Of a DNA stretch of 12,139 nucleotides, positions 1 to 6,149 are shown in pieces (the first letter of the stretch is position 1; each line of letters starts with the position of its first letter). This DNA is from JANQKX01 sp039028695 (lineage in GTDB: Bacteria > Pseudomonadota > Alphaproteobacteria > Kiloniellales > Kiloniellaceae), in NCBI GenBank assembly GCA_039028695.1, contig JBCCHN010000156.1, positions 1 to 12,139 on the forward strand, read 5' to 3'. Under the pieces are notes generated by a model, which was not told the origin of the DNA, did not search any database, and saw only the letters and a program-made list of their open reading frames with translations. A program made the position numbers and the translations under genes.

Positions 1-1838
1 CATCCCTTCCCGATAATGATTTGCCTGTTGGTGAGACGACAGGCGGCGGCAGCGCCGGCGGCACGGACAATACATCGGATGGCGATGGAGCTTCCGGCAA
101 CGCGGGAACCGATCAAAACAGTGGCGGCGATTCAGGCTCGGATGATACCGGGGCGAACGATGCCGGTTCGGACGATACCTTTGACGATGACACCACGGTT
201 GACAATGAGGACGTCAACAATCCCGAGGATTTTGAGGAAGAAACGCCAATTGGCCCGGTTTTCGATCCGGATACCAATGCGCTCAAAGCAAGCGTGGGCA
301 GCCCGGCAGTGTATGATATCACTGAAGCACCTTACAATGCGGCCTGCAACGGATCGGCCGACGATAGTGCTGCTTTTGAGAAGGCCGTCGATGACGGCGG
401 CCGTTTTTACCTGCCGCCCGGCTCTCGTTGTGTGCTGAAAAGCACGTCGCTTCATCCTTGGAAGAAGAACGTGACCTTTTTTGGTGCCGAAGATGCAAGA
501 GAAAACACCCATATTGATATTTCTTCCGGTGGCAACTTCGAACTGCAAAACGGGGCCAGTGTTGGGCTTTATAATCTGTCGTTCAAAAATGGCGGTGACT
601 TCATTGTGGCCAATGGCAGCCTCGCCGGTGCAGTGCCGGAGTTCGTCTGTCAGAATAACGTATGGGAAAATGTGAAGACCTGGTGCTTGCGGTGGTCCGA
701 CAACAGTGAGAACGCCAATGGCAAGATCACTCGCTTGCGTGTTAGCGGCAATCAGGCGAGTTTGGGTGCCGATGGCGAAGGCCTCTATGCCTTTGGTGGC
801 ATGTATGAGGATGTCCAGATCATCAATAACTTTCAAAGAGGCGGTAAACGCGGCGTCCAATTGGGCTTTTCTGCAGACTCCGATACGGCCGGCGAGGTGA
901 ATGAGCGTCGTTCCTTCCTCATTTCCGGTAACGTGATCAGCGACATCGACGGCAACAATACCTCTGGTGGGGTGGTCGTTTCCTGCATCTATGCCAGCGG
1001 CCGTAACATCACCATTTCCGAGAACGTTTGCTCGAACATCTATGACCAGAACGAAGCGAATACCGGCTGCATCTATACAAAGGCTCAGCACGTGGCCATT
1101 CGCAGTAACTCTTTAAGCGACTGCGGCGCTCGGGATGGAGCGATTGTGGTGGCCGGTTATGACGAGGATGTGGCCATTGAATCTTGCACTCAGGGGCACT
1201 GCGCTCGCCAGAGTGTGATTGCCAACAATTCCGTGCGCAACACCGACTTTGGCTTGAAAAACTACAGCTGCGTGTGGGTCCAATCGCAAAACGCCATTGT
1301 TTCCGGTAATCAGTTAGACGGCTGCACGGATGCGGCTGTTGAGGTGGCCCAAGGCGGGACGCACCATAACGTGATCATTACCGGCAATCAGGTTCACAAC
1401 CATGCGGGCGATGCGGCCTTTTTGGTCCACGGCAACAAGCAGAATATCGTGATTGCCGAGAATACGGTCTATCGTTTCAATTCTGCCGAGACCAACATGA
1501 TGCTCGGTGTGGATCTCTATGTGGAAGATGGTGAACAGGCACGTGCCATTAAGATCGCCGACAACCGCTTTTATTTTCCAAAGGTGAACGGTACCACAAC
1601 CGTCGGCGTCAATGTGGAAACGGTCGGTTCCGGTTCCATAGAGGATCTTGAGGTGACAGGGAATTTCTTCGAGAAGATGGATTCCTGCATCGTCGTGGAT
1701 AGCGGCAGTGACATCAAGGCCATGACCGTGGGCATGAATCAAATGCACCGCTGCACCAAAGAGTACAGCCTCTTAGGTGGAGGCCGGGTCGTTGACGGCT
1801 TTGCCTATGATAATCGCGGTTGGAGCGGCAGCTTCTAA
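1..1838 (+). CDS. Parallel beta-helix (pectate-lyase-like) protein, 5'-truncated by the window
   Basis: The frame is open to the first base, with no stop before the TTG at position 21, so the true start and any signal peptide probably lie upstream. Residues are numbered here from that TTG. About 7-76 is a low-complexity Gly/Ser/Asp-rich stretch that becomes strongly acidic, resembling a flexible linker. From about residue 100 the protein matches the pectate_lyase_3 type of right-handed beta-helix: a DDSAAFEKAVDD segment followed by YLPPG, the usual N-terminal entry to such helices. After that come many coils with an asparagine ladder, for example ISGNVISD, ISENVCSN, IANNSVRN, VSGNQLDG, ITGNQVHN, IAENTVYR, IADNRFYF and VTGNFFEK. 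Such proteins bind or cleave polysaccharides, but no lyase or hydrolase catalytic set can be assigned, so substrate and activity are unknown. Paired cysteines in the coils suggest an exported protein. A phage tailspike is possible in principle, but no phage genes are nearby. Fold assignment is confident, function is not. Confidence 0.8.
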   Translation, partial: SLPDNDLPVGETTGGGSAGGTDNTSDGDGASGNAGTDQNSGGDSGSDDTGANDAGSDDTFDDDTTVDNEDVNNPEDFEEETPIGPVFDPDTNALKASVGSPAVYDITEAPYNAACNGSADDSAAFEKAVDDGGRFYLPPGSRCVLKSTSLHPWKKNVTFFGAEDARENTHIDISSGGNFELQNGASVGLYNLSFKNGGDFIVANGSLAGAVPEFVCQNNVWENVKTWCLRWSDNSENANGKITRLRVSGNQASLGADGEGLYAFGGMYEDVQIINNFQRGGKRGVQLGFSADSDTAGEVNERRSFLISGNVISDIDGNNTSGGVVVSCIYASGRNITISENVCSNIYDQNEANTGCIYTKAQHVAIRSNSLSDCGARDGAIVVAGYDEDVAIESCTQGHCARQSVIANNSVRNTDFGLKNYSCVWVQSQNAIVSGNQLDGCTDAAVEVAQGGTHHNVIITGNQVHNHAGDAAFLVHGNKQNIVIAENTVYRFNSAETNMMLGVDLYVEDGEQARAIKIADNRFYFPKVNGTTTVGVNVETVGSGSIEDLEVTGNFFEKMDSCIVVDSGSDIKAMTVGMNQMHRCTKEYSLLGGGRVVDGFAYDNRGWSGSF

Positions 1839-1856
1839 TTCCCAAAAAGCAAGAGA

Positions 1857-1903
1857 GTGAGCGGAGATCGGCACATTGCCGACCCGCTCGCGCCCAAAAT
1901 GGG
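1857..1903 (+). promoter_or_regulatory. Tandem intercistronic hairpins
   Basis: The 105-bp spacer between the beta-helix gene and the next gene holds two adjacent inverted repeats. The first has outer arms GAGCGG (1859-1864) and CCGCTC (1884-1889), inner arms TCGGCA (1868-1873) and TGCCGA (1877-1882), and a 3-nt loop. One G-C pair and one G-T pair (1857/1891, 1858/1890) extend the base. The second is CCCA-AAA-TGGG at 1893-1903. No T-run follows either, so this is not a classic intrinsic terminator. An mRNA-stabilising, processing or partial-termination element that sets the ratio of the two products is plausible (inference). Confidence 0.5.
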
Positions 1904-1943
1904 TCGGGATAAACCCCTAATATGCCAACAAGGAGACTAAAAA

Positions 1944-2711
1944 ATGAATGAAGCAATAGCGCGACGGAACCTTTTGCGAAGCGGCTCTTTAGGGCTGGCG
2001 TCTGGTGGATTGGCGCTCGCGTTGGGCGCTCGGGCCGCGCAGGGCAAGGAAAAGGACGATGATCGTTTGGCGGCGAGGCTTCGGTACATCCGCCGTTTTT
2101 CTGTCGATATTTGCTGCAATGCGAATTCGATTGTCTTCGAAGGCCCCCAAGGGCCCAATCCCAATCCGCCCAACGATCCAGGTCCAGGCGATCAAGACGA
2201 AGACCAGGAGCTTACCTCGCTTGCCGCGACTGACTTACCCGAAGTCGAAGGTGAGGGGGGTGAGGACGATCCCGGCCCCCATCCATATTATGGCGCCTCT
2301 TTTGTGGTCCAGGGCATCATCTATCCAAAGGGAACCTTGGAGCGGCTCGGTCTGGGCAGTGGCCTCTTGCAAGATGGGTCGCCGGAGTTTCCAGACTTGG
2401 TTCGCGGCCGTTGGATCTGTCGGGGCTGGTTTATCGGTGATTATACCAATCCTCCCTTTGGCGGGCTTTTCACGCCCACGGGCCCCTTTGTGGCGACCAC
2501 GCAAATCTACGACTTCAATAACGCGAGACCGGGTTCGCGTATGCTGATTAGTGAGGGCATGGAGCTGATTGATCTGAACGAAACCATCCAGCGGGCGGTT
2601 ACTGGCGGAACCGGCTTTCGGTTCAACCAGGGCCAGGTTGCTCAGAGGGCGATTGGCGCGAATGCTACCGGACTGTTCAACTTCACTTTCCGCTTCCGGC
2701 TGCGGCCCTAA
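1944..2711 (+). CDS. Tat-exported protein with a candidate AOC/dirigent-like beta-barrel
   Basis: This 255-residue protein starts at an ATG with a good ribosome binding site (AAGGAGA at 1930-1936). Residues 1-34 look like a Tat signal: a twin arginine (R7 R8) followed by NLLR, then a small-residue hydrophobic stretch and a likely cleavage after the ARA or AQG region. Cys57-Cys58 precede a Pro/Gly/Asp/Glu-rich linker at about 66-114. The core (about 115-255) contains G130-T131, D144-G145, a conserved-looking RGRWICRGWF (154-163) and, near the end, an AVTGGTG motif (TGGTG at 220-224) followed by alternating beta-strand residues ending in FNFTFRFRL. That pattern (GT, DG, then TGGTG plus a GxV strand and a final strand) resembles allene-oxide-cyclase-like and dirigent beta-barrels. 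This is recognition by eye, not a search result. No catalytic residue can be named. It follows the beta-helix gene and is closed by a terminator, so the two are probably co-expressed exported proteins. The reading frame is confident, the family is moderately likely. Confidence 0.6.
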   Translation: MNEAIARRNLLRSGSLGLASGGLALALGARAAQGKEKDDDRLAARLRYIRRFSVDICCNANSIVFEGPQGPNPNPPNDPGPGDQDEDQELTSLAATDLPEVEGEGGEDDPGPHPYYGASFVVQGIIYPKGTLERLGLGSGLLQDGSPEFPDLVRGRWICRGWFIGDYTNPPFGGLFTPTGPFVATTQIYDFNNARPGSRMLISEGMELIDLNETIQRAVTGGTGFRFNQGQVAQRAIGANATGLFNFTFRFRLRP

Positions 2712-2734
2712 TATCGGACTGTAGTTTCATTGCG

Positions 2735-2768
2735 AAAAAGGCCCCGTAACTTTTCGGGGCCTTTTTTT
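2735..2768 (+). terminator. Strong intrinsic terminator after the exported protein pair
   Basis: An AAAAAGGCCCCG arm (2735-2746) pairs with CGGGGCCTTTTT (2755-2766) around an 8-nt loop, and the 3' arm runs into a stretch of seven T (2762-2768). It sits 24 bp after the stop codon of the upstream gene. The A-run on the 5' side means it could also terminate transcription arriving from the right, although no minus-strand gene ends here. Confidence 0.9.
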
Positions 2769-2796
2769 GAGCTTGCGCGTTATCGTACTTTAAAAT
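2767..2796 (+). promoter_or_regulatory. Possible sigma-70-type promoter for the FAD oxidoreductase
   Basis: TTGAGC (2767-2772) and TAAAAT (2791-2796) are separated by 18 bp and resemble -35 and -10 elements. They lie directly behind the terminator and about 80 bp before the ATG of the next gene, in a locally AT-rich spacer. This is a consensus match by eye only, and the -35 match is partial. Confidence 0.4.
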
Positions 2797-2874
2797 CATT
2801 TGATCCCTTGATTAATTTAGCCTTACCGGAAAAAGTAGCTTACGTAATCATTTGCCCGGATTCGTTGGCTAAAC

Positions 2875-4176
2875 ATGGAATTTGCTCAGGAAAAGGTGGA
2901 CGTGGTTATTGTCGGCGGTGGCCTGGTCGGGACCGCTAGCGCCTATTATATGGCGAGAGCTGGACTTAAGGTCTGCCTGCTAGAAAAGGGTGACATCGCC
3001 GGAGAGCAGTCTGGTCGCGCCTGGGGATTTGTGCGTCAACAATGCCGTGACCCAAAAGAGCTGCCTTTGATGATTGAGTCCAATCGTATTTGGCAGGGCT
3101 TGGAAGAGGAACTGGGCGCAGACCTGGATTGGCGACAGGCGGGCAATATGGGCTTGGCCGAGGATGCAGCGGCCATGGCCGGCTACGAGGGTTGGGTGGC
3201 GGTCGCCCGCGATCATGACTTGGACACGCGCCTTTTGACGGCTCAGGAAGTTGCCGATCTTTATCCGGGCATGAAACACCGCTGGGCCGGCGGCCTTTTC
3301 ACCGCCAGCGACGGTAAGGCCGATCCGTCCAAAACGACCTGGGCCTTTGCCCAAGCGGCGCGATCCTTGGGTGCCGATCTGCGCTGCGACGCGGCGGTTC
3401 TGGCCATTGAATGCGGTGGTGGCAAGGTCTTGGGGGTGAAGACAGAGCGAGGCTCCATTTCTTGCCCGCGCGTTTTATGTGCGGCCGGGGCATGGACATC
3501 TCAACTCTTGGCCCCGTTGGGCAGGGGCTTTCCGCAACAGCGCATTCGGGCCTCGGTTGGACGCACCTCGCCCATTACCATGCCGTTGCCCATTGCCACC
3601 TGGGCGGAAAGCTTGGCCTTCCGGCAACGGCCTGACGGCTCGGTGAATTTAGCAGCTGGAGACGTGGCCGATGTGGATGTGACCTTGACCAGCCTGTCTG
3701 ACGTGAAAGCCTTTTGGCCGTCCTTCAAAGACAATCATCAATATTTTAATCTCCGCTTTGGGGCGAGCCTCGGGCGCGATCTTATGGCTCGGCTTGGCTT
3801 GGGAGCCGGGGCCCGCTCCGACCCTTTGCGGCGTCAGGTGATTGGCCAACCTGCGGTCAATCGGACCAATACCGCCCGGGCCTTGCGCGAGTTTAAGCGC
3901 CTCTTTCCCGGTCACGAGACCACGGAGCTCATTGAGGAATGGGCCTGCTATATCGATGTGACACCGGACATGCTGCCGGTGCTAGGGTCGGTTCAAGGGC
4001 TGGATGGCCTTCTGGTAGCCAGCGGCCTCAGCGGTCACGGCTTTGCCATGGGACCCATTGTAGGGCGTTTGATGGCCGAGATCATGGACCGGGGAGAGGC
4101 CTCGCTGGACCTTGAGCCTTTGCGCCACAGTCGTTTTGCGGAGGGCGATTTCGGCCCCGCCTATGTTATTGTATAG
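2875..4176 (+). CDS. DAO-family FAD-dependent oxidoreductase (amino-acid/amine oxidase type)
   Basis: The protein has 433 residues, a usual length for D-amino-acid dehydrogenase, sarcosine oxidase and glycine oxidase relatives. A Rossmann FAD site is at the very N-terminus: beta strand VDVVIVGGG (8-16), G14-x-G16-xx-G19, and E37 at the end of the second strand for the ribose. It continues into a DAO-type segment, SGRAWGFVRQQCRDP, close to residue 50. The C-terminus carries the family's second flavin-contact region (GLSGHGFAMGPIVG). Family members oxidise an amine C-N bond to an imine and pass electrons to O2 or a quinone; the substrate here is unknown. There is no signal peptide, so it is cytoplasmic or inner-face membrane associated. 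The ATG at 2875 lacks a clear Shine-Dalgarno sequence, but the GGG loop begins too close to allow a later start. It appears monocistronic, between an upstream terminator and a converging operon. Family is confident, substrate is open. Confidence 0.9.
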   Translation: MEFAQEKVDVVIVGGGLVGTASAYYMARAGLKVCLLEKGDIAGEQSGRAWGFVRQQCRDPKELPLMIESNRIWQGLEEELGADLDWRQAGNMGLAEDAAAMAGYEGWVAVARDHDLDTRLLTAQEVADLYPGMKHRWAGGLFTASDGKADPSKTTWAFAQAARSLGADLRCDAAVLAIECGGGKVLGVKTERGSISCPRVLCAAGAWTSQLLAPLGRGFPQQRIRASVGRTSPITMPLPIATWAESLAFRQRPDGSVNLAAGDVADVDVTLTSLSDVKAFWPSFKDNHQYFNLRFGASLGRDLMARLGLGAGARSDPLRRQVIGQPAVNRTNTARALREFKRLFPGHETTELIEEWACYIDVTPDMLPVLGSVQGLDGLLVASGLSGHGFAMGPIVGRLMAEIMDRGEASLDLEPLRHSRFAEGDFGPAYVIV

Positions 4177-4184
4177 CGTCAAGG

Positions 4185-4210
4185 GGCGTTAATCTCGCCC
4201 GGTTAACGCC
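4185..4210. terminator. Hairpin between convergent genes
   Basis: GGCGTTAA (4185-4192) and TTAACGCC (4203-4210) form a perfect 8-bp stem with a 10-nt loop, centred in the 73-bp gap between the stops of the FAD oxidoreductase and the PEP-mutase-type gene. No T-run follows on either strand, so it is a plausible shared terminator or 3'-end protecting hairpin rather than a classic intrinsic terminator. Confidence 0.5.
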
Positions 4211-4249
4211 TGCGGCATCCTTAGAGTTACGCGACCAGCAAGATGGATG

Positions 4250-5056
4250 TCAGTCCGACAACATGGCCTCGACTTCTGCGGCATTGGCAGCGCCCTTTAG
4301 GCTTGCAAAATCACCTTGCTCCAGCATTGCCCGGGTTCCGTCGATAAGTGTTTGATGGGTAACTCGGGCCAAGCCGCCCCCGATGGAAATACGGGCGGCG
4401 CCGAGCGCACCGATTTCTCGCGCGGTTAACTCCCGCAGGGCACCGGCGGCCAGGGCATTCACGGGCGGTCCCAGAGCCGCCATGGCACGGATCGTTTCCC
4501 CGTCCACCAGGGGAGCGTAGAGGACCTCCGCCCCGGCTTCGGCAAAGGCCGCGCAGCGGCGCAGCGCCTCTGCTTGATCGTAGCTTTTGCGCAGCCATCC
4601 GTCCGCCCGGGCGGTTAGGACGATATCCGAGGCGCGCGCGGCTTCTACCGCAGCCTCAATGCGCTCGACGGCAAGTGCGAAGGGATAGGCGTCATTGGAG
4701 GGCAGGGCAATGTCTTCAATGGAAAGCCCGGCGAGACCGGCCTCGGCCGCCAACCACACCGTTTCGGCGACGGTCGCCGGGTCATCGCCAAAACCGTTCT
4801 CGAGGTCGCCATTCAGCGGCACGTCGATGGCTGCCGACAAGAGGCAGGCGTGAGCCAATGCCGTTTGCCGGTCGATCAGACCACCGTCGCCGAGGCCAAT
4901 AGTGAAGCCAAATCCCGACGATGTGGTTGCCAGAGCTTTAGCGCCGAGATGGGCCATAACCTTGGCTGAACCCAGGTCCCATGGATTGGGCATAACCACA
5001 GGGTTGCCGGGCTGGTGGAGTTTCCTAAAGCGGGCCGTCTTTTCGATGCGGTTCAT
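4250..5056 (-). CDS. Isocitrate lyase/PEP mutase superfamily protein (PrpB-like, no lyase cysteine loop)
   Basis: I chose the ATG at 5056 (268 residues, starting MNRIEKTARF) because GGAGA stands 6 nt before it and relatives begin at this point. The frame also has an ATG at 5101, but the extra 15 residues look like untranslated spacer. The family's alpha/beta-barrel landmarks are present: PNPWDLGSAKVM (23-34), TTSSG (44-48) with a following D57-G58, GDLENGFGDDP (83-93) with metal-binding acidic residues D84 and E86, GLSIED (110-115) and TARADG (148-153). The active-site loop expected in (methyl)isocitrate lyases, with a KxCGH motif after the IED, is absent; the sequence there reads IALPSNDAYPF. 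It is therefore unlikely to be a true lyase of that type. Family members without the loop include oxaloacetate decarboxylases and uncharacterised 2-oxoacid enzymes. It follows the FAH gene by 85 bp on the same strand and is probably its operon partner. Superfamily confident, reaction uncertain. Confidence 0.9.
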   Translation of the reverse strand: MNRIEKTARFRKLHQPGNPVVMPNPWDLGSAKVMAHLGAKALATTSSGFGFTIGLGDGGLIDRQTALAHACLLSAAIDVPLNGDLENGFGDDPATVAETVWLAAEAGLAGLSIEDIALPSNDAYPFALAVERIEAAVEAARASDIVLTARADGWLRKSYDQAEALRRCAAFAEAGAEVLYAPLVDGETIRAMAALGPPVNALAAGALRELTAREIGALGAARISIGGGLARVTHQTLIDGTRAMLEQGDFASLKGAANAAEVEAMLSD

Positions 5057-5092
5057 CCGACGTCTCCATTTGGGCGGTATTCTTTTTAGCGA

Positions 5093-5105
5093 GCCTTTCA
5101 AAGGC
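5093..5105. repeat. Short perfect palindrome in the FAH/PEP-mutase spacer
   Basis: GCCTTT and AAAGGC flank a single central base between the two minus-strand genes. In RNA the loop would be too tight for the full stem, leaving a weak hairpin, and no T-run follows. It could be a protein-binding site or chance. Confidence 0.3.
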
Positions 5106-5141
5106 CATTTGGGACCAGGTTCGAGGAACGAGCACCTGTCT

Positions 5142-5882
5142 TCACGTCACCTCGACAGTCAGTTTGCCGATCTGTTCGATGCTGCCCTCCAAGTGGTCGC
5201 CCTGCTGTACAGGGCCAACGCCGGCGGGGGTTCCGGAAAAAATCAGATCGCCGGCGCGCAGGGTGAAAAGCCCGGAGAGGTAATTGATAATTTCGGGGAC
5301 CTTCCAAATCATTTGGGATAGGTCGCCGTCTTGCCGGGTGCGGCCATTGACGGTGAGATGGATCCTGCCTTTGTCCGGGTGGCCGATACTTGAGGCGGGT
5401 AGAATGTCCGAACAGGGAGCCGAGTGATCGAAAGCCTTGCCCACGTCCCAAGGCCGGCCCGCTTTTTTCGCCGCGCCTTGCAGGTCTCTGCGGGTCATAT
5501 CCAGACCGACAGCGTAGCCAAAGACACTGCCAAGTGCCCCCTCCAAGGGTATGTTTTTGCCGCCGTCGCCTAATGCCACGACCAACTCCAACTCGTGGTG
5601 AACGTCTTGCGAGCGGTCCGGGTAGGGAAAGGCGCCGCCTGCTGTGACCAAGCAATCGGGACTCTTTTGGAAAAAGAATGGCTCTTCGCGCTTCGGATCA
5701 TGCCCCATTTCAATCGCGTGATCGGCATAGTTACGTCCCACACAATAGATGCGGTTGACGGGAAAACGCTCCGTTCGACCTGTCACGGCCAAGCTCGGGC
5801 GCGGGCCGGGGTCGAAGACGAACCCGTGATGTGCGCCGCTGTTTGGCGCTGTGGTATCTTGGGGCTGGTTGGAGTGACTCAT
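5142..5882 (-). CDS. Fumarylacetoacetate hydrolase family protein, fumarylpyruvate-hydrolase/acylpyruvase type
   Basis: This 246-residue protein carries all FAH-family landmarks: IYCVGRNYADHAIEMG (45-60), EEPFFFQKSPD (66-76), HHELELVVALG (95-105) with metal-binding E97 and E99, GYAVGLDMTRRDLQ (122-135) with metal-binding D128, GRPWDVGKAFD (142-152) with a conserved lysine, and a C-terminal SGTPAGVGPV loop. Such enzymes use Mg2+ or Mn2+ to split acylpyruvates or decarboxylate oxaloacetate. The motif wording is closest to the fumarylpyruvate hydrolase (NagK) and YcgM/FAHD1 branch as I know it. No gentisate dioxygenase or maleylpyruvate isomerase is in the window, so a gentisate route is not supported locally. 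The ATG at 5882 has GAGG about 10 nt upstream. Residues 1-40 are a hydrophilic lead before the family core. It is the first gene of a two-gene minus-strand unit. Family confident; exact acylpyruvate substrate unknown. Confidence 0.9.
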   Translation of the reverse strand: MSHSNQPQDTTAPNSGAHHGFVFDPGPRPSLAVTGRTERFPVNRIYCVGRNYADHAIEMGHDPKREEPFFFQKSPDCLVTAGGAFPYPDRSQDVHHELELVVALGDGGKNIPLEGALGSVFGYAVGLDMTRRDLQGAAKKAGRPWDVGKAFDHSAPCSDILPASSIGHPDKGRIHLTVNGRTRQDGDLSQMIWKVPEIINYLSGLFTLRAGDLIFSGTPAGVGPVQQGDHLEGSIEQIGKLTVEVT

Positions 5883-6149
5883 AGGACGCGCCTCGTTTCT
5901 TGGTTAGGCGATTTTTTGCGGCATCATGCTTCGGCCTGCAACCACTTTTCGAGCGTTTTTGGGTTCTGACATGAGCATTTGTTTACCGATGACAAAGAGA
6001 AGGGTTTACTTGTATCGGACGAGCTTGGCTGGTCCACCCACAAGTTTTGTCGGCCCGGTGAGCTTGCCGATACACTCAAGCGGGTGAAACTTTTGAATTC
6101 GGCTTTCCCATGATGACGGGGCTCGATCACATTATTTTATCAAAGCGGA
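5883..6149. other. 267-bp intergenic gap, no convincing gene
   Basis: This gap lies between two minus-strand genes and is visibly less GC-rich than its neighbours. It must hold the 3' end of the serine hydrolase transcript and probably a promoter for the FAH gene, but I see no intrinsic terminator with a T-run and no strong -35/-10 pair. Two weak reading frames overlap here: a minus-strand 68-codon frame (5924-6130) and a plus-strand TTG-initiated 44-codon frame (5979-6113) ending in two stops. Neither has a good ribosome binding site. They may be chance or remnants of a decayed gene. Confidence 0.5.

Noticed and set aside
21..250. RTX-type calcium repeats or phage tailspike identity for the first gene
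   Set aside because: The Asp/Gly pattern lacks the GGxGxD nonapeptide period, and no phage genes lie in the window.
132..1091. Long minus-strand open frame (319 codons) opposite the beta-helix gene
   Set aside because: It lies wholly antisense to a well-supported beta-helix gene, has no recognisable domain and its composition is what an antisense shadow of GC-rich codons gives.
5098..5655. Alternative minus-strand frame within the FAH gene
   Set aside because: It is Arg/Pro/Gly-rich with no domain and overlaps the FAH frame, which carries all family motifs.
5924..6130. Minus-strand 68-codon frame in the gap
   Set aside because: There is no good ribosome binding site, no recognisable domain and a Ser/Lys-rich composition; kept only as part of the gap description.
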